Notes under the pieces: model-generated
Told to the model about the DNA's origin: nothing
The model's input: the letters and a program-made list of their open reading frames with translations, nothing else
Database searches by the model: none
Shown: positions 43,943 through 53,718 of the stretch, piece by piece
Position numbering within the stretch: position 1 is the stretch's first letter
Layout of the letters: each line of letters starts with the position of its first letter
Position numbers and translations under genes: made by a program
Origin: Streptomyces sp. TLI_235
GTDB taxonomy: Bacteria; Actinomycetota; Actinomycetes; Streptomycetales; Streptomycetaceae
DNA: 64,000 bases
Assembly (NCBI GenBank): GCA_002300355.1
Contig: NSGV01000003.1
Coordinates: 124,001 to 188,000, forward strand
Direction of reading: 5' to 3'

Positions 43943-46807
43943 TCAGGACGCCGCGGCGGCTTCAAAGCTGTCTCCTGCCTGATGCTGACGGGCGCTTACC
44001 GCGAGCTCGACCCGGGAGGTGATGCCCAGCTTGGCGAAGACGGTGGACAGGTGGAACTGAACGGTGCGCGGGGAGAGGAACAGACGGGCGCCGATGTCGG
44101 GATTGGAGCAGCCGTCAGCGACGTGGTCGGCGATGGCGCGCTCGGTCTCGGTGAGCGCCGCCCAGCCGACGGGGGTGTGGTGCTGGGCCCTGCGTCGAAT
44201 CCGCACGCCTGCGCCGGCCAGGCGACCCTCCGCACGACGGGCATCGTGGACGGCTCCCAGCTGGTCGTAGAGCGACAGTGCCGCCCGAAGGGCGGAGCGT
44301 GCGGCGGTCGTCCGCCCGTGTGCAGCTAGCAGTGCGGCCGCGGCTTCGTGGGCATACGCCTCGTGAAGCAGCTGGCCGTCCTCCCGGAACCCGTGTGCGG
44401 CCTCGGCGAGAAGACCCTGGTCCTGCTCCGCCAGGCCGCGGCAGTACAACGACTCGGCGTGCAGGTATCCGTCCTGACCTTCGTCGGCCAGAGCGGCCAA
44501 CTCGTCGGTGAGACTGCGCAGTCGATCGCTGTCTCCGGCTGCATCGGCCAGTCTGGCGAGATCCGGGGACAGTCGCTGGACCAGCAGCCGCCGTTCGCGG
44601 TGCGGAGCATCGGCTATCCCGTCGGCCAGCAGTGAGTGGAGTGCGGGTCCTGGTTGTCCGAGGGCCTCCAGACCCAAGGCTACGGCCCATCTGCGCACGA
44701 AGGTGTAGATACCGGCGGCGGAGCTGTTGTCCGGGTCCTCGGCGAGTGCGACGCACGCTCGGGAGTCCCCACGGTGGTGCGCGATCACGGCTGCCTGGCT
44801 TCGCAACGACGGTGAGAGGCCGAAGTGGTCGATGGTTTCCAGCCCTGCGCCGATCTCGGCGAGGGCGTCGTCCCAGCGCCCGTCGGTGAAGTGCAACCTG
44901 GCTTTGCCGAGGTGGTACCAGGTCAGGTAGTCGTGGCCGCCGCGGTCGCAGTCCTGGAGTCCTCGGTCGAATGCCCGGTGGGCTTCCTCCGGGCGGTCGA
45001 GTGCCATCAGGGCCATGCCGCGGACGAAGTGCGGTGCCATCTGGAGGTCGGGGTCGATGTTCTGATTGCCCAGTACGGCCAAGGCCTCGTCGGCGAGGGC
45101 CAGCGCCTCGGCGCTGCGTGCCTCGAAGAGCCGTATCGCGGCTGTCAGGGTCAATCCGTAGGCGGCGCAGTAGGCGTCGTGGCCGTCCTCGGCTGCGGTC
45201 GTAGTGCGCCGGGCATCGCGTTCGGCGCCTTCGAAGTCGCCTTGGAAGTAGCGGCATTGGGCGGCGAAGGCCAGGAATCTGGCGGCTGCCGGGTCGCCGA
45301 CGGGCAATCTCCGGATCACCGAGTCGGCTTCCCGGGCCGCCTGGTCCAGCAGGCCCTGCTGGTACAGGCTCCGGGCGAGCAGCCAGTGCCATTCGAGCGC
45401 CTGCGGGGCTGGGAGGGCAGGCTTGCGTGCTTCACGTGCCAGTTCCTCGGCCCGCGCCGGCTGTGCTGATCGAAGCAGCGCACGCACGGTGTTCAGTTGC
45501 AGCGAGGTGTGGTGGGGGTGGTCGGCGCCAACCTCGGCCATCGCCCGTCCCAGGACATCGGCCGCCGCAGCCGGCGACCGGACCACCATGGCCGGCGCGA
45601 CCTCGGCCAGGTGGTCCACGGTCCGCGGGTCCATGGGCAGGTCGACGCGGCTCAGGTAGTCCGCGATCTGCTCGGGTGGGGCTCCGCTGTGGAGCAGATG
45701 CCGACCGACCTGCACTTCCAGGGCGCTGCGCAGCGCGGCGGGGAGGCTGGCGGCGAGGGCCTGTCGGACCAGGTCGTGACGGAAGGTCAGGAGCGGTCCG
45801 GCGTCGAACAGCAGGCCGGCTTCGATGGCGTTGCGGACCGGTGCCCACAGCCGCATGGCGGGTGTGTCCATCACGGTGGAGAGGTCGGCGAGACTCACCC
45901 GCGGGCCCATGACCGCGGCGATTTCGAGCAGTTCCCGGGTTGCGGCAGGAAGGCCCGTCATTCGGCCGAGAATGGCCTCCGCCAGCGAGTTCGGCAGCGA
46001 GGCGGACGCGTCTCCTGCCTCCGCGCGGATGTCGGCGACGCCGCCGGCGATCGTCAGACAGTCCTGTTTGGCGAGGGCGGCGATCATCTCGGTGATGTAC
46101 AGCGGGTTTCCGGCGGCTTGCGACACATGGCCGAGCAGGCGGGGTCCCGGTCGTGCGCCGGTCAGGTGGGTGACGAGCTCGGCGGTCTCCCCGGTCTCAA
46201 GTGGAGGAAGGACCAGTGCCCGGCTCCAGCGGGTCCGCAGCGCCCGCAGGGCTGCCGCGGTGTCCTCCGAGACGGTGGGCTGGGCGGCCGCGCAAAGGAG
46301 CAGCGGCATCTGGCCGAGGACGCGCTGGAGTCGTCCGAGGACCATCAGGCTCGCGGTGTCCGCCCAGTCCAGGTCATCCATGATCAGGGCAACCGGCCCC
46401 TGGGCGCACCAGCGGTCCAGGGCTGCGAACAGCGTCTCCGTGACACCGAACTCCCAATCGGCGCCGCTCGCGGCCGTCTGGCCTTGGAGCAGGGCTGTGA
46501 GGGGGGCCAGTTCGGGCGGTTGTTCACCGTGGCGGGGGGCGAAGCAGGAACGAATCGCCTGGAAGGGGGAACGCTGTTCCAGTGCTGTGCCCGCGCCGTG
46601 CAGGACCCGGAATCCGACACGGCGGCATTCGGCAGCCACCTCGTTCAGGAGCGCGCTCTTGCCTATGCCGGCTTCGCCTTCGAGCAGGGCCGAGGCGCCG
46701 TGGCCGGACTGGGCGCGTGAGCGCAGCTCTCCCAGCCGGACGAGCTCTCCGGCACGTCCAACCAGTGCGGTCCGCAACGGTGTGCGATGCCCGCCATCAC
46801 TCGACAC
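43943..46807 (-). CDS. LuxR-family large ATP-binding (LAL) transcriptional regulator
   Basis: A GTG at 46807 preceded by GGGGAGGAA six bases upstream is chosen as start (954 residues). The frame extends 45 codons further without a comparable site. The AAA domain has Walker A EGEAGIGKSALL and Walker B VALIMDDLDWAD, then TPR-like repeats. The C-terminal helix-turn-helix is TETERAIADHVADGCSNPDIG to VQFHLSTVFAKLGITSRVELA. It is divergent from hyuA across a 476-base region holding a palindromic operator candidate, so it may control, or be co-controlled with, the hydantoinase genes. This is inference from position. Confidence 0.9.
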   Translation of the reverse strand: MSSDGGHRTPLRTALVGRAGELVRLGELRSRAQSGHGASALLEGEAGIGKSALLNEVAAECRRVGFRVLHGAGTALEQRSPFQAIRSCFAPRHGEQPPELAPLTALLQGQTAASGADWEFGVTETLFAALDRWCAQGPVALIMDDLDWADTASLMVLGRLQRVLGQMPLLLCAAAQPTVSEDTAAALRALRTRWSRALVLPPLETGETAELVTHLTGARPGPRLLGHVSQAAGNPLYITEMIAALAKQDCLTIAGGVADIRAEAGDASASLPNSLAEAILGRMTGLPAATRELLEIAAVMGPRVSLADLSTVMDTPAMRLWAPVRNAIEAGLLFDAGPLLTFRHDLVRQALAASLPAALRSALEVQVGRHLLHSGAPPEQIADYLSRVDLPMDPRTVDHLAEVAPAMVVRSPAAAADVLGRAMAEVGADHPHHTSLQLNTVRALLRSAQPARAEELAREARKPALPAPQALEWHWLLARSLYQQGLLDQAAREADSVIRRLPVGDPAAARFLAFAAQCRYFQGDFEGAERDARRTTTAAEDGHDAYCAAYGLTLTAAIRLFEARSAEALALADEALAVLGNQNIDPDLQMAPHFVRGMALMALDRPEEAHRAFDRGLQDCDRGGHDYLTWYHLGKARLHFTDGRWDDALAEIGAGLETIDHFGLSPSLRSQAAVIAHHRGDSRACVALAEDPDNSSAAGIYTFVRRWAVALGLEALGQPGPALHSLLADGIADAPHRERRLLVQRLSPDLARLADAAGDSDRLRSLTDELAALADEGQDGYLHAESLYCRGLAEQDQGLLAEAAHGFREDGQLLHEAYAHEAAAALLAAHGRTTAARSALRAALSLYDQLGAVHDARRAEGRLAGAGVRIRRRAQHHTPVGWAALTETERAIADHVADGCSNPDIGARLFLSPRTVQFHLSTVFAKLGITSRVELAVSARQHQAGDSFEAAAAS

Positions 46808-46938
46808 GTCGGATTCCTCCCCTCGAGCCGACCGCTTGGGTCCTCGAGGCCTTCCCGGGCCTTCCGGCTCCGGTACGCGCATCTCCCCTGGGTGTGGCGC
46901 GATCCGCCGGGTGGCGACATCGCCCCCCACCCTCATAT

Positions 46939-46954
46939 CCAAGCTAATGCTTGG
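46939..46954. promoter_or_regulatory. Palindromic operator candidate between LAL and hyuA genes
   Basis: CCAAGC-TAAT-GCTTGG is a perfect interrupted palindrome in the divergent promoter region, with an AT-rich flank (TTTTTAAT). The half-site spacing suits a TetR- or MarR-like dimer. Apart from this site the 476-base region (46808-47283) has no supported gene. Confidence 0.5.
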
Positions 46955-47283
46955 TTTTTAATCTAGGCCCGTGGCCCTGCGGCGTCAACGGGTTCCGAAC
47001 CCCCCCGCGACAAAAAATCCGCACACCCACCTCCAGGCCTCGGACAGGGCCCATGAGCAGGAGAAGGAGGTGCACGGGCGGGGGCGGCACGACGACGGAC
47101 GGCCCTACCCACTGCGGCCGAGGGGCGCATCCGGCGGGGCGCGACCGGATGCGCGACGACTGGGCACCACGCCCGCTTCGCCACCGTCACGCTGTGCACA
47201 CGGCACACTTCACAGCGCGGAGCCCCTCCTACGGTGATCGGTATATGCCGCCGGTAGGTGGCCAGGACACGTTGGAGGCGCCC

Positions 47284-49371
47284 GTGCACCGACTGCGCAT
47301 GGCGATGGACATCGGCGGCACGTTCACGGACGTCGTCCTCTACGACGAACGCACGGGCCTGTATCGGGCCGACAAGGCGGCCACCACGCCCGGCGACCTC
47401 ACCGGCGGCGTCTTTCGCGCCGTCGCCGCCATGGCACCCGCGCCCGCAGACCTCTCATTCCTGGTGCACGGCACGACCCAGGGTCTCAACGCCCTGCTGC
47501 AACGCCGCGGCGTGCGGGTACTGCTGCTCGCGACCCGCGGCGTGGCCGACGTCTACCACATCGCCCGCGGGCCCCGGCTGCGCCTGTACGACCTGCACTA
47601 CCGCAAGCCGCAGCCCCTGCTGCCGGTGCGCGACATCGTCGAAGTGGACGGACGACTGGACGCCGCCGGCGCAGAACTGAAGCCGCTGGACGAGGATGCG
47701 GTTCGCGCCGCGGCCCGCCGGTGCCGCGCGGAGGGCTTCGGGGCCGTCTGCGTCGCCTACCTGTTCAGCCACGTCAACCCCGCCCACGAGCTGCGCACGC
47801 GCGAACTGCTCACCGAGGAGCTCGGCGAGGACGCCACCGTCGTACTCTCGCACGAGACGGCCAATGAATGGCGGGAGTACGAGCGCACCTCCTCCGCCGT
47901 CACCGAGGCCTACATCGGCCCCGCCGTTCGCCGCTACCTCGACGGGCTTGCCCGAGGCCTCGCCGCCCGGGACGTGCGGACGCCCCTGCACGTGATGCAG
48001 TCCTCCGGCGGCATCACCACCGCCGCCTCCGCCCGCCACCGCCCCCTGCAGACCCTGCTCTCCGGCCCCGTCGGCGGCACCATGGGCGGGGTCGCACTGG
48101 CCAGGGCGACCGGCCGGAACAACCTGATCTGCATCGACATGGGCGGCACCTCCTTCGACGTGTCACTGGTCGTCGACGGCAGCCCCGACATCTCACCCGA
48201 GATCCGCCTGGAGGGCCTGCCCATGCTAACCAGCGCGGTGAACATCCACACCGTCGGAGCAGGCGGCGGATCAGTGGCCCGCTCGGAGGCAGGCGGGCTA
48301 CGCATCGGACCGCAGTCGGCAGGCGCCCGACCCGGCCCGGCCTGCTACGGTCTGGGCGGCACAGAGCCCACGGTCACCGACGCCAACCTGCTCCTCGGCC
48401 GGATCGACCCCGAGAACTTCGCCGGCGGCCGCCTCACCCTGCGGTCCGACCTCGCCGAACAGGCCGTCACCGGACTCGGATGCCAACTGGGCCTGGACAC
48501 ACAGGCCATGGCCGAGGGCATCTGCGCCGTCGCCAACGCCAAGATGGCCCAGGCCGTGCGAACCCTGACCGTGGCCCGCGGCATCGAACCGCGCGCCTTC
48601 ACCTTGCTCGCCTACGGCGGCGCCGGCCCCATGCACGGCGTGTTCCTGGCCCGCGAACTGGGCATCCGCGAGATCGTGGTCCCCCACCTGCCGGGTGCCT
48701 TCTCCGCCTGGGGCATGCTCGGCACCGCCATCCGCCGCGACCTCACCGAGCCGTACTTCCGATCCGGCGCCGACCTCGACGGGAACCACCTGGCCGAGCG
48801 CCTGACGGCCCTGGAGGCACGGTCCTTGGCCGCCCTGGACATCGAGGGTGTCCCCCGGTCCCGGCGACGCTGTTCCCACGCCGTCGACATGCGCTACGCC
48901 TCACAGGAGTACACCCTCACCGTCCCGCTCGCCGATGCCGCCGAGCCCGCACGACCGGACTTCCTTGCAGCCATGTCCCAGCGCTTCGCCGACCTGCACC
49001 ACCGTCGCTACGGACACTCCAACCCCAGCGCCCCGGTAGAGCTCACCACCCTGCGCACCACCGCTCTCGGCGAGCCCGACAGGATCCGGCCCGAACAGCC
49101 GCCCGCCGCAGACGGGCCGGACTTTCCCCATCGGATGCACCAGACAGTCTTCGACGGGCGGATCCGCCCCACGCTGATGGTCCGACGCAAGTACCTGTCC
49201 CCCGGACACGGCTTCACCGGCCCGGCCGTCGTCGTCGAGGCGACCGCCACAACCGTCGTCCCGCCCGGCTACCAGGCCCGTGTGGACTCCTGTGGCTCCA
49301 TGGTGATCACCACCTCCCCCCTGGCCGAATCCACCGCCCCCGCAACGACGTTGCCCCTGGAGAAGCAGTGA
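47284..49371 (+). CDS. hyuA: Hydantoinase/oxoprolinase family protein, HyuA subunit
   Basis: The 695-residue protein opens MAMDIGGTFTDVVLYD, the hallmark ATP-binding start of HyuA/oxoprolinase subunits. Later family motifs include QSSGGITTA, SGPVGGTMGGV, CIDMGGTSFDVSLV, HTVGAGGGSVA and AYGGAGPMHG. With HyuB it would hydrolyse a cyclic amide (hydantoin, 5-oxoproline or similar) using ATP. The GTG at 47284 has GGAGG five bases away; an ATG at 47299 is an alternative. The stop overlaps the hyuB start. The true substrate cannot be told from sequence. Confidence 0.92.
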   Translation: MHRLRMAMDIGGTFTDVVLYDERTGLYRADKAATTPGDLTGGVFRAVAAMAPAPADLSFLVHGTTQGLNALLQRRGVRVLLLATRGVADVYHIARGPRLRLYDLHYRKPQPLLPVRDIVEVDGRLDAAGAELKPLDEDAVRAAARRCRAEGFGAVCVAYLFSHVNPAHELRTRELLTEELGEDATVVLSHETANEWREYERTSSAVTEAYIGPAVRRYLDGLARGLAARDVRTPLHVMQSSGGITTAASARHRPLQTLLSGPVGGTMGGVALARATGRNNLICIDMGGTSFDVSLVVDGSPDISPEIRLEGLPMLTSAVNIHTVGAGGGSVARSEAGGLRIGPQSAGARPGPACYGLGGTEPTVTDANLLLGRIDPENFAGGRLTLRSDLAEQAVTGLGCQLGLDTQAMAEGICAVANAKMAQAVRTLTVARGIEPRAFTLLAYGGAGPMHGVFLARELGIREIVVPHLPGAFSAWGMLGTAIRRDLTEPYFRSGADLDGNHLAERLTALEARSLAALDIEGVPRSRRRCSHAVDMRYASQEYTLTVPLADAAEPARPDFLAAMSQRFADLHHRRYGHSNPSAPVELTTLRTTALGEPDRIRPEQPPAADGPDFPHRMHQTVFDGRIRPTLMVRRKYLSPGHGFTGPAVVVEATATTVVPPGYQARVDSCGSMVITTSPLAESTAPATTLPLEKQ

Positions 49372-51101
49372 CCACCGCACCTGTCGTCGACCCGGTGACC
49401 GTCGAAATCGTCCGCAACGCGCTCATCGCCGCCGCCGACGACATGAATGCCACACTCATGCGGTCCGCGTACACACCCGTCATCTACGAGTGCGGCGACT
49501 GTGTGGTGGCCCTGCTCGACGCCGACCACCGGGTGCTCGGCCAGTCCGCCGGACTGCCGATCTTCCTGGGCAATCTGGAGCACTGCACCCGTACCACCGA
49601 AGAGCGGCACGGCCGCGGCGCGTGGCAGCCCGGCGATGTGTGGATCCTCAACGACAGCTACCTGGGCGGCACCCACCTCAACGACGTGACCATCTTCGGG
49701 CCCGTCTTCGTGGACGATGAACTCGCAGGCTTCACCGCCACCCGGGCACACTGGATCGATGTCGGCTCCAAAGACCCGGGCGGCTCGATGGACTCGGTCA
49801 ACATCTACCAGGAAGGCCTGCGGCTGGGCCCCCAAAAGCTCCTGGAGGCCGGGCAGCCCGTCACTCCGCTCGTGGACACCATCGCCGGCAACGTCCGCTT
49901 CCCCTACCCCACCATCGGCGACATGCACGCCATGATCGCAACCATCGCCGCCGGCCAGGTCCGCCTGGAGGAACTGGTCCGCCGCTTCGGGTCCGAGACG
50001 CTGCGCCGTGCCCGCGACGAGATCTTCGCCCAGACCGAGCGGCTGGAACGCCGAGCGGTCCGCGCGATCCCCGACGGGGTGTACACCGCCGAGGGATACC
50101 TGGACAACGATGGCATCGACCTGGCGACTCCCGTGCCGGTCCGGCTGCAGATCACGGTATGCGGTGCGGAGATCGAGTTCGATGTCACCGAGTCCGCCGA
50201 CCAGACCACCGGCCCCGTCAACTGCGGCACCGCACAGGCCGTTGCCGCGTGCCGGGTCGGCTACAAGTTGCTGGTCAGCCCGGACCTTCCGGGCAACGGC
50301 GGCTCGTTCCGCCCGCTGAGCGTGAAGGTCCGCGACGGGTCGGTGTTCGGCGCGAAGGCACCGGCCGCCTGCCAGTGGTACTTCTCCCACCTCGGGCTGC
50401 TCATCGACCTCGTGGCCAAGGCCCTGGCCCCGGTGCTGCCGGCCACCGTGGCCGCTGCCAGCCACGGCGATTCCATGGTGGTCATGTTCGCGGGCACCGA
50501 CCCCCGGCACGGCGGCCAGTACGTCAGCCTGGAGGCCACCCTGGGAGGTTGGGGCGCGTGGGAGGGGTCGGACGGTGAGGACGCCTTGATCAACAATGTG
50601 AACGGCTCCCTGAAAGACATCCCCATCGAGGTCCTGGAGGCCCGCTACCCCCTGCGCGTCGCCCGCTACGGATTCCGGCAGGACTCGGGGGGCCCCGGCC
50701 GCTGGCGTGGTGGCAACGGTGTGATCCGCGAGTACAGCGTGCTGAGCGACTGCACGGTCTCCCTGTGGTTCGAACGCTCCATCACCCCGGCCTGGGGCCT
50801 GTTCGGCGGCCACGATGCGACCGGTCCGGCAGTGGTGATCAATCCCGGCCGCCCCGAGGAGAAGCTCCTGCTCAAAGCGAACGGACTGCCACTGCGCGCC
50901 GGTGACATCGTCCGCTGCCTGACCGGAGGAGGCGGCGGCTACGGCGATCCCGCCGAACGCGACCCGCAGGCAGTGCAGGAGGACCTCGCCGACGGGCATC
51001 TGTCGGTGCAGCGTGCCCAGGAGGTCCACGGGGTAAGCCGGGAGCCGGCAGGACAGACAGCTCAGTCCGGGGCGCGTCCGGCGTCCCCCAGCACTGCGTA
51101 A
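49368..51101 (+). CDS. hyuB: Hydantoinase B/oxoprolinase family protein, HyuB subunit
   Basis: The 577-residue protein matches HyuB: DPVTVEIVRNALIAAADDM at the start, PGDVWILNDSYLGGTHLNDVT, RAHWIDVGSKDPGGS and a C-terminal GGGGGYGDPAERD motif. The GTG at 49368 overlaps the hyuA stop (GTGA) and follows a CTGGAG site. It forms the ATP-dependent ring-opening enzyme with HyuA. Its 3' end overlaps the convergent PucR-type gene by 40 bases. Confidence 0.92.
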   Translation: MTTAPVVDPVTVEIVRNALIAAADDMNATLMRSAYTPVIYECGDCVVALLDADHRVLGQSAGLPIFLGNLEHCTRTTEERHGRGAWQPGDVWILNDSYLGGTHLNDVTIFGPVFVDDELAGFTATRAHWIDVGSKDPGGSMDSVNIYQEGLRLGPQKLLEAGQPVTPLVDTIAGNVRFPYPTIGDMHAMIATIAAGQVRLEELVRRFGSETLRRARDEIFAQTERLERRAVRAIPDGVYTAEGYLDNDGIDLATPVPVRLQITVCGAEIEFDVTESADQTTGPVNCGTAQAVAACRVGYKLLVSPDLPGNGGSFRPLSVKVRDGSVFGAKAPAACQWYFSHLGLLIDLVAKALAPVLPATVAAASHGDSMVVMFAGTDPRHGGQYVSLEATLGGWGAWEGSDGEDALINNVNGSLKDIPIEVLEARYPLRVARYGFRQDSGGPGRWRGGNGVIREYSVLSDCTVSLWFERSITPAWGLFGGHDATGPAVVINPGRPEEKLLLKANGLPLRAGDIVRCLTGGGGGYGDPAERDPQAVQEDLADGHLSVQRAQEVHGVSREPAGQTAQSGARPASPSTA

Positions 51102-52591
51102 CAGGCGACGTGCAGGGCCAGGCGCTGCTCGGGTGAGTCCAGGTCCACTCCGCAGGAACGGATGCGATCCAGGCGGCCCAGCATGGTATTGCGGTGCACC
51201 CCCAGGCGGGCGGCCGCACGGGCGGTCGAGCCCGAGCAGTCCAGCAGCGCGCTCAGCGTACCGATCAGGACATCGGCCTTGGGATCCGCGACGAGGTCGG
51301 CCAGCAGGACTCTGGCCGCCTCGGCGATCTCCTTCACAGGAAGGCAGGCCAGCACCACCTGGAGTCCGAGTTCGCAGTACTGCTCGACCGCACCCGCCTG
51401 GCGCCGCCCGGCCACCGCCGCGGCGAGGTCGGCCTCGACCACCGACCGTCGCAGGCCCGCCACTCCGTCGCCCGGCTGGCCCACCCCGGCCGTGAGCGGG
51501 ATCGGAATGCGCGGTGCGGCCAGGGCCCCCCGGACCCGCCCGGCAACGTCCGCCGTATCGCCCTCCTTCTCGGTGAACCAGCTCACCCAGCCCCGCGGCG
51601 CCGGTACGACCGGCAACCCGGGAAAAATCTCCTGCCACAAGGCGATCAGCCCGCAGGTCGCAGCCTCTCCGACGGGCGGGGCCCCCCGAGAGGTGCGCAG
51701 ATACACCGCAATGTGCCGCCCGTCGATCCGCCAGCCGGCCTCCCGGGCGAGATGCTCGGGCACGCCGCCGCCGACCGGATCGGCGGACGATGCCGAAGCA
51801 GCCGGGCTGCCGTCCAAGAGGGCTTCCAGCAGGAGCCGGTCCTTGCTGGCACGGTACGCCATGGTCAACCGGTCATGGGCGACGGACAGCGCGAGCGGGT
51901 CGCGTGCCAGGCGCAGGATCGTCTCGACCGTCTCGACCCAGGCACAGGAGGCTGCGGGAAGTTGGGCGACCAGGGTGGCCCACGGTCGACCGTCGGGCCC
52001 GGGAACGGGGATCTGCAAGCGGTGTGCGTGATCGTCCGCGTGGCCGGCTGCCTCGGACCGGCCCGCCAGCAGGTGGCCGTCCTCGGCCACGAGGGCGGCG
52101 CTGACGCCGGGTATCTCGGTGTTGATCACTCCCAGGATGTCACGGGCTTTGCGGAGCTCGCCGAACAGCGCAGCACAGCGGGCGGTCAGCCGGGACCGGG
52201 CGGCTTCGGTGTCGGCGATCGTCGCCGCGATTCCAAGGGCGAGGTCGCAGGGATCGTCCACGATGAACAACGGCATGCGCAGTCGCTCGGCCAGCCGGGT
52301 GGTCGGGCCCGTGACGGTGATCCCACCAGGGGCCACAACGCAGGCGGCGTTGCACTCCCAGGCCAGTCTCAACGCCGACTCCACGGCCCACACGCCGTGC
52401 GCTGCAGCCGGATGCACCACCAGTGCGGTGCCCGGCTTGTTGCCGCGGGCGGTGTCCAGATCGGAGACCAGGGTCACTCCGGAGACGTGACGGTTCAGGT
52501 CTTGGGCGCCGCAGGAGCGACCGCGGCTCAGGGGGCCGAGGCGAACAAGCTCGGCCACGGTCAGCGGACCCGGCAGGCGGGGGCGGCTCAC
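51062..52591 (-). CDS. PucR-family transcriptional regulator
   Basis: The 509-residue protein has the PucR N-terminal domain (PLTVAELVRLGPL, then SGVTLVSDLDT) and a C-terminal HTH_30 (LDCSGSTARAAARLGVHRNTMLGRLDRI to PEQRLALHVACYA). PucR proteins often govern purine, allantoin or hydantoin use, which suits the surrounding genes. The GTG at 52591 overlaps the stop of the DUF917 gene (GTGA), so it is the last gene of the minus-strand operon that begins with the ABC transporter. It converges on hyuB. Confidence 0.9.
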   Translation of the reverse strand: MSRPRLPGPLTVAELVRLGPLSRGRSCGAQDLNRHVSGVTLVSDLDTARGNKPGTALVVHPAAAHGVWAVESALRLAWECNAACVVAPGGITVTGPTTRLAERLRMPLFIVDDPCDLALGIAATIADTEAARSRLTARCAALFGELRKARDILGVINTEIPGVSAALVAEDGHLLAGRSEAAGHADDHAHRLQIPVPGPDGRPWATLVAQLPAASCAWVETVETILRLARDPLALSVAHDRLTMAYRASKDRLLLEALLDGSPAASASSADPVGGGVPEHLAREAGWRIDGRHIAVYLRTSRGAPPVGEAATCGLIALWQEIFPGLPVVPAPRGWVSWFTEKEGDTADVAGRVRGALAAPRIPIPLTAGVGQPGDGVAGLRRSVVEADLAAAVAGRRQAGAVEQYCELGLQVVLACLPVKEIAEAARVLLADLVADPKADVLIGTLSALLDCSGSTARAAARLGVHRNTMLGRLDRIRSCGVDLDSPEQRLALHVACYAVLGDAGRAPD

Positions 52592-53718
52592 CGGCGGCCC
52601 TTCTCTCGCGGATGGCGGACGGGGAACCCGAAAGCGCGCGGCCCGGCCAGGGCGAGGCCCTGGGGACTGTGCCACATCGGGTCCGCGGGCACGACGAGGA
52701 CGTCCACGTGGTCGCCGACGGCCGCCTGTTCCAGGCCGACGAGGCGAAGCCGCTGCCGGTCGACAAGGCACAGGACGTCCGGGACGGCGGCGGCCACCGC
52801 TCCGTCGACCAGTGCCAGGAGCAACTCGTTCTGCGCCTCCAGACGGGCAGTTCGACCGGCCGGGCCGAACTCCTCCACCACGATGCCCGAGGGCATGGAG
52901 GGATAGTGGCGGGTTCCCTCGGTTCGATCGGTGCGGCCGACCTCCACGATCCGACCACCGACCAGCAGGCGGGCACCCATGGTGCGGGCCAGGCCCCCGA
53001 GCAGGTCAGACCGCCCGGCCACCGAGGTCAGCAGACGGCCGACGTTGAGGATGCGGCTGGTCGATCCGTTAATGGCAGCGTGCCGTAACTGCCCGGCGGT
53101 GGCCGGGTAGAGCGCGCAGATCATAAAGCCTCCGGCGGCGTCCACGACGCCGCGCAGCAGTCGGTCGGCGCGGGTCGGTCCGGTCCGGAGAACCATCACA
53201 TCGCCGGTCTGGCTGCACGCGGCCAGCGGGGTGACGGGCAAACCTGCCAGGTGGTAGGTGGTCTGGTGGATGAGAGGAAGGATGCGTCCCATGCCGTCGC
53301 AGTCGACCAGCGGCAGGCCGAGGGCGGCGGCCGCGGCGATGGGGAACAACGCGTTGGGGCCGGCAGCGTTGAGAGCGGTGACCGCATCCAGGCGACGGCC
53401 GAGCCGGTCTTCCAATGCACGCACCGCCAGCGCGAACTCGTCACCCAGAGGCGGGAGTTCGATCAGCGGGGCGAAGCCGCCGACAGCGCCGACCGAGGCG
53501 CACAGGGCGTCGTCCGGCAGGGCGTCGAGGCCGATGAGCGGCACGGGGCCGTTCCTGTGCAGCAGTTCGGCTGTACACAGGGTGACGCCGTCGATGCCGG
53601 TTCCGCCCATCGCCGAGCACAGCACCTGGTTGCCGGCAGCCAGGGCCGGCAGGTCGTCGGCACCGAACAGGTGGACAGGTCGGGTCAGCAGGTCGAGGCC
53701 GCGAGAGCTTCTGCTCAT
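52588..53718 (-). CDS. DUF917-family protein (S-methyl thiohydantoin desulfurase-like)
   Basis: The 376-residue protein fits the DUF917 (PF06032) family: an N-terminal half with SAMGGTGIDGVTLCTAELL, VNALNAAGPN-like text (here TALNAAGPNALFPIA) and VDCDGMGR, and a beta-rich second half ending LVVPADPMWHSP. Members accompany HyuA/HyuB-type genes and PucR regulators, and at least one acts as an S-methyl thiohydantoin desulfurase. The ATG at 53718 overlaps the upstream HyuA-like stop (ATGA). A role in processing a hydantoin-like substrate is inferred from the operon. Confidence 0.85.
   Translation of the reverse strand: MSRSSRGLDLLTRPVHLFGADDLPALAAGNQVLCSAMGGTGIDGVTLCTAELLHRNGPVPLIGLDALPDDALCASVGAVGGFAPLIELPPLGDEFALAVRALEDRLGRRLDAVTALNAAGPNALFPIAAAAALGLPLVDCDGMGRILPLIHQTTYHLAGLPVTPLAACSQTGDVMVLRTGPTRADRLLRGVVDAAGGFMICALYPATAGQLRHAAINGSTSRILNVGRLLTSVAGRSDLLGGLARTMGARLLVGGRIVEVGRTDRTEGTRHYPSMPSGIVVEEFGPAGRTARLEAQNELLLALVDGAVAAAVPDVLCLVDRQRLRLVGLEQAAVGDHVDVLVVPADPMWHSPQGLALAGPRAFGFPVRHPREKGRR

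Noticed and set aside
46808..46942. N-terminal extension of the second LAL regulator to a TTG at 46942
   Set aside because: The extension is Arg/Gly/Pro-rich with no ribosome site and would put the palindrome over the start; the GTG at 46807 has GGGGAGGAA.
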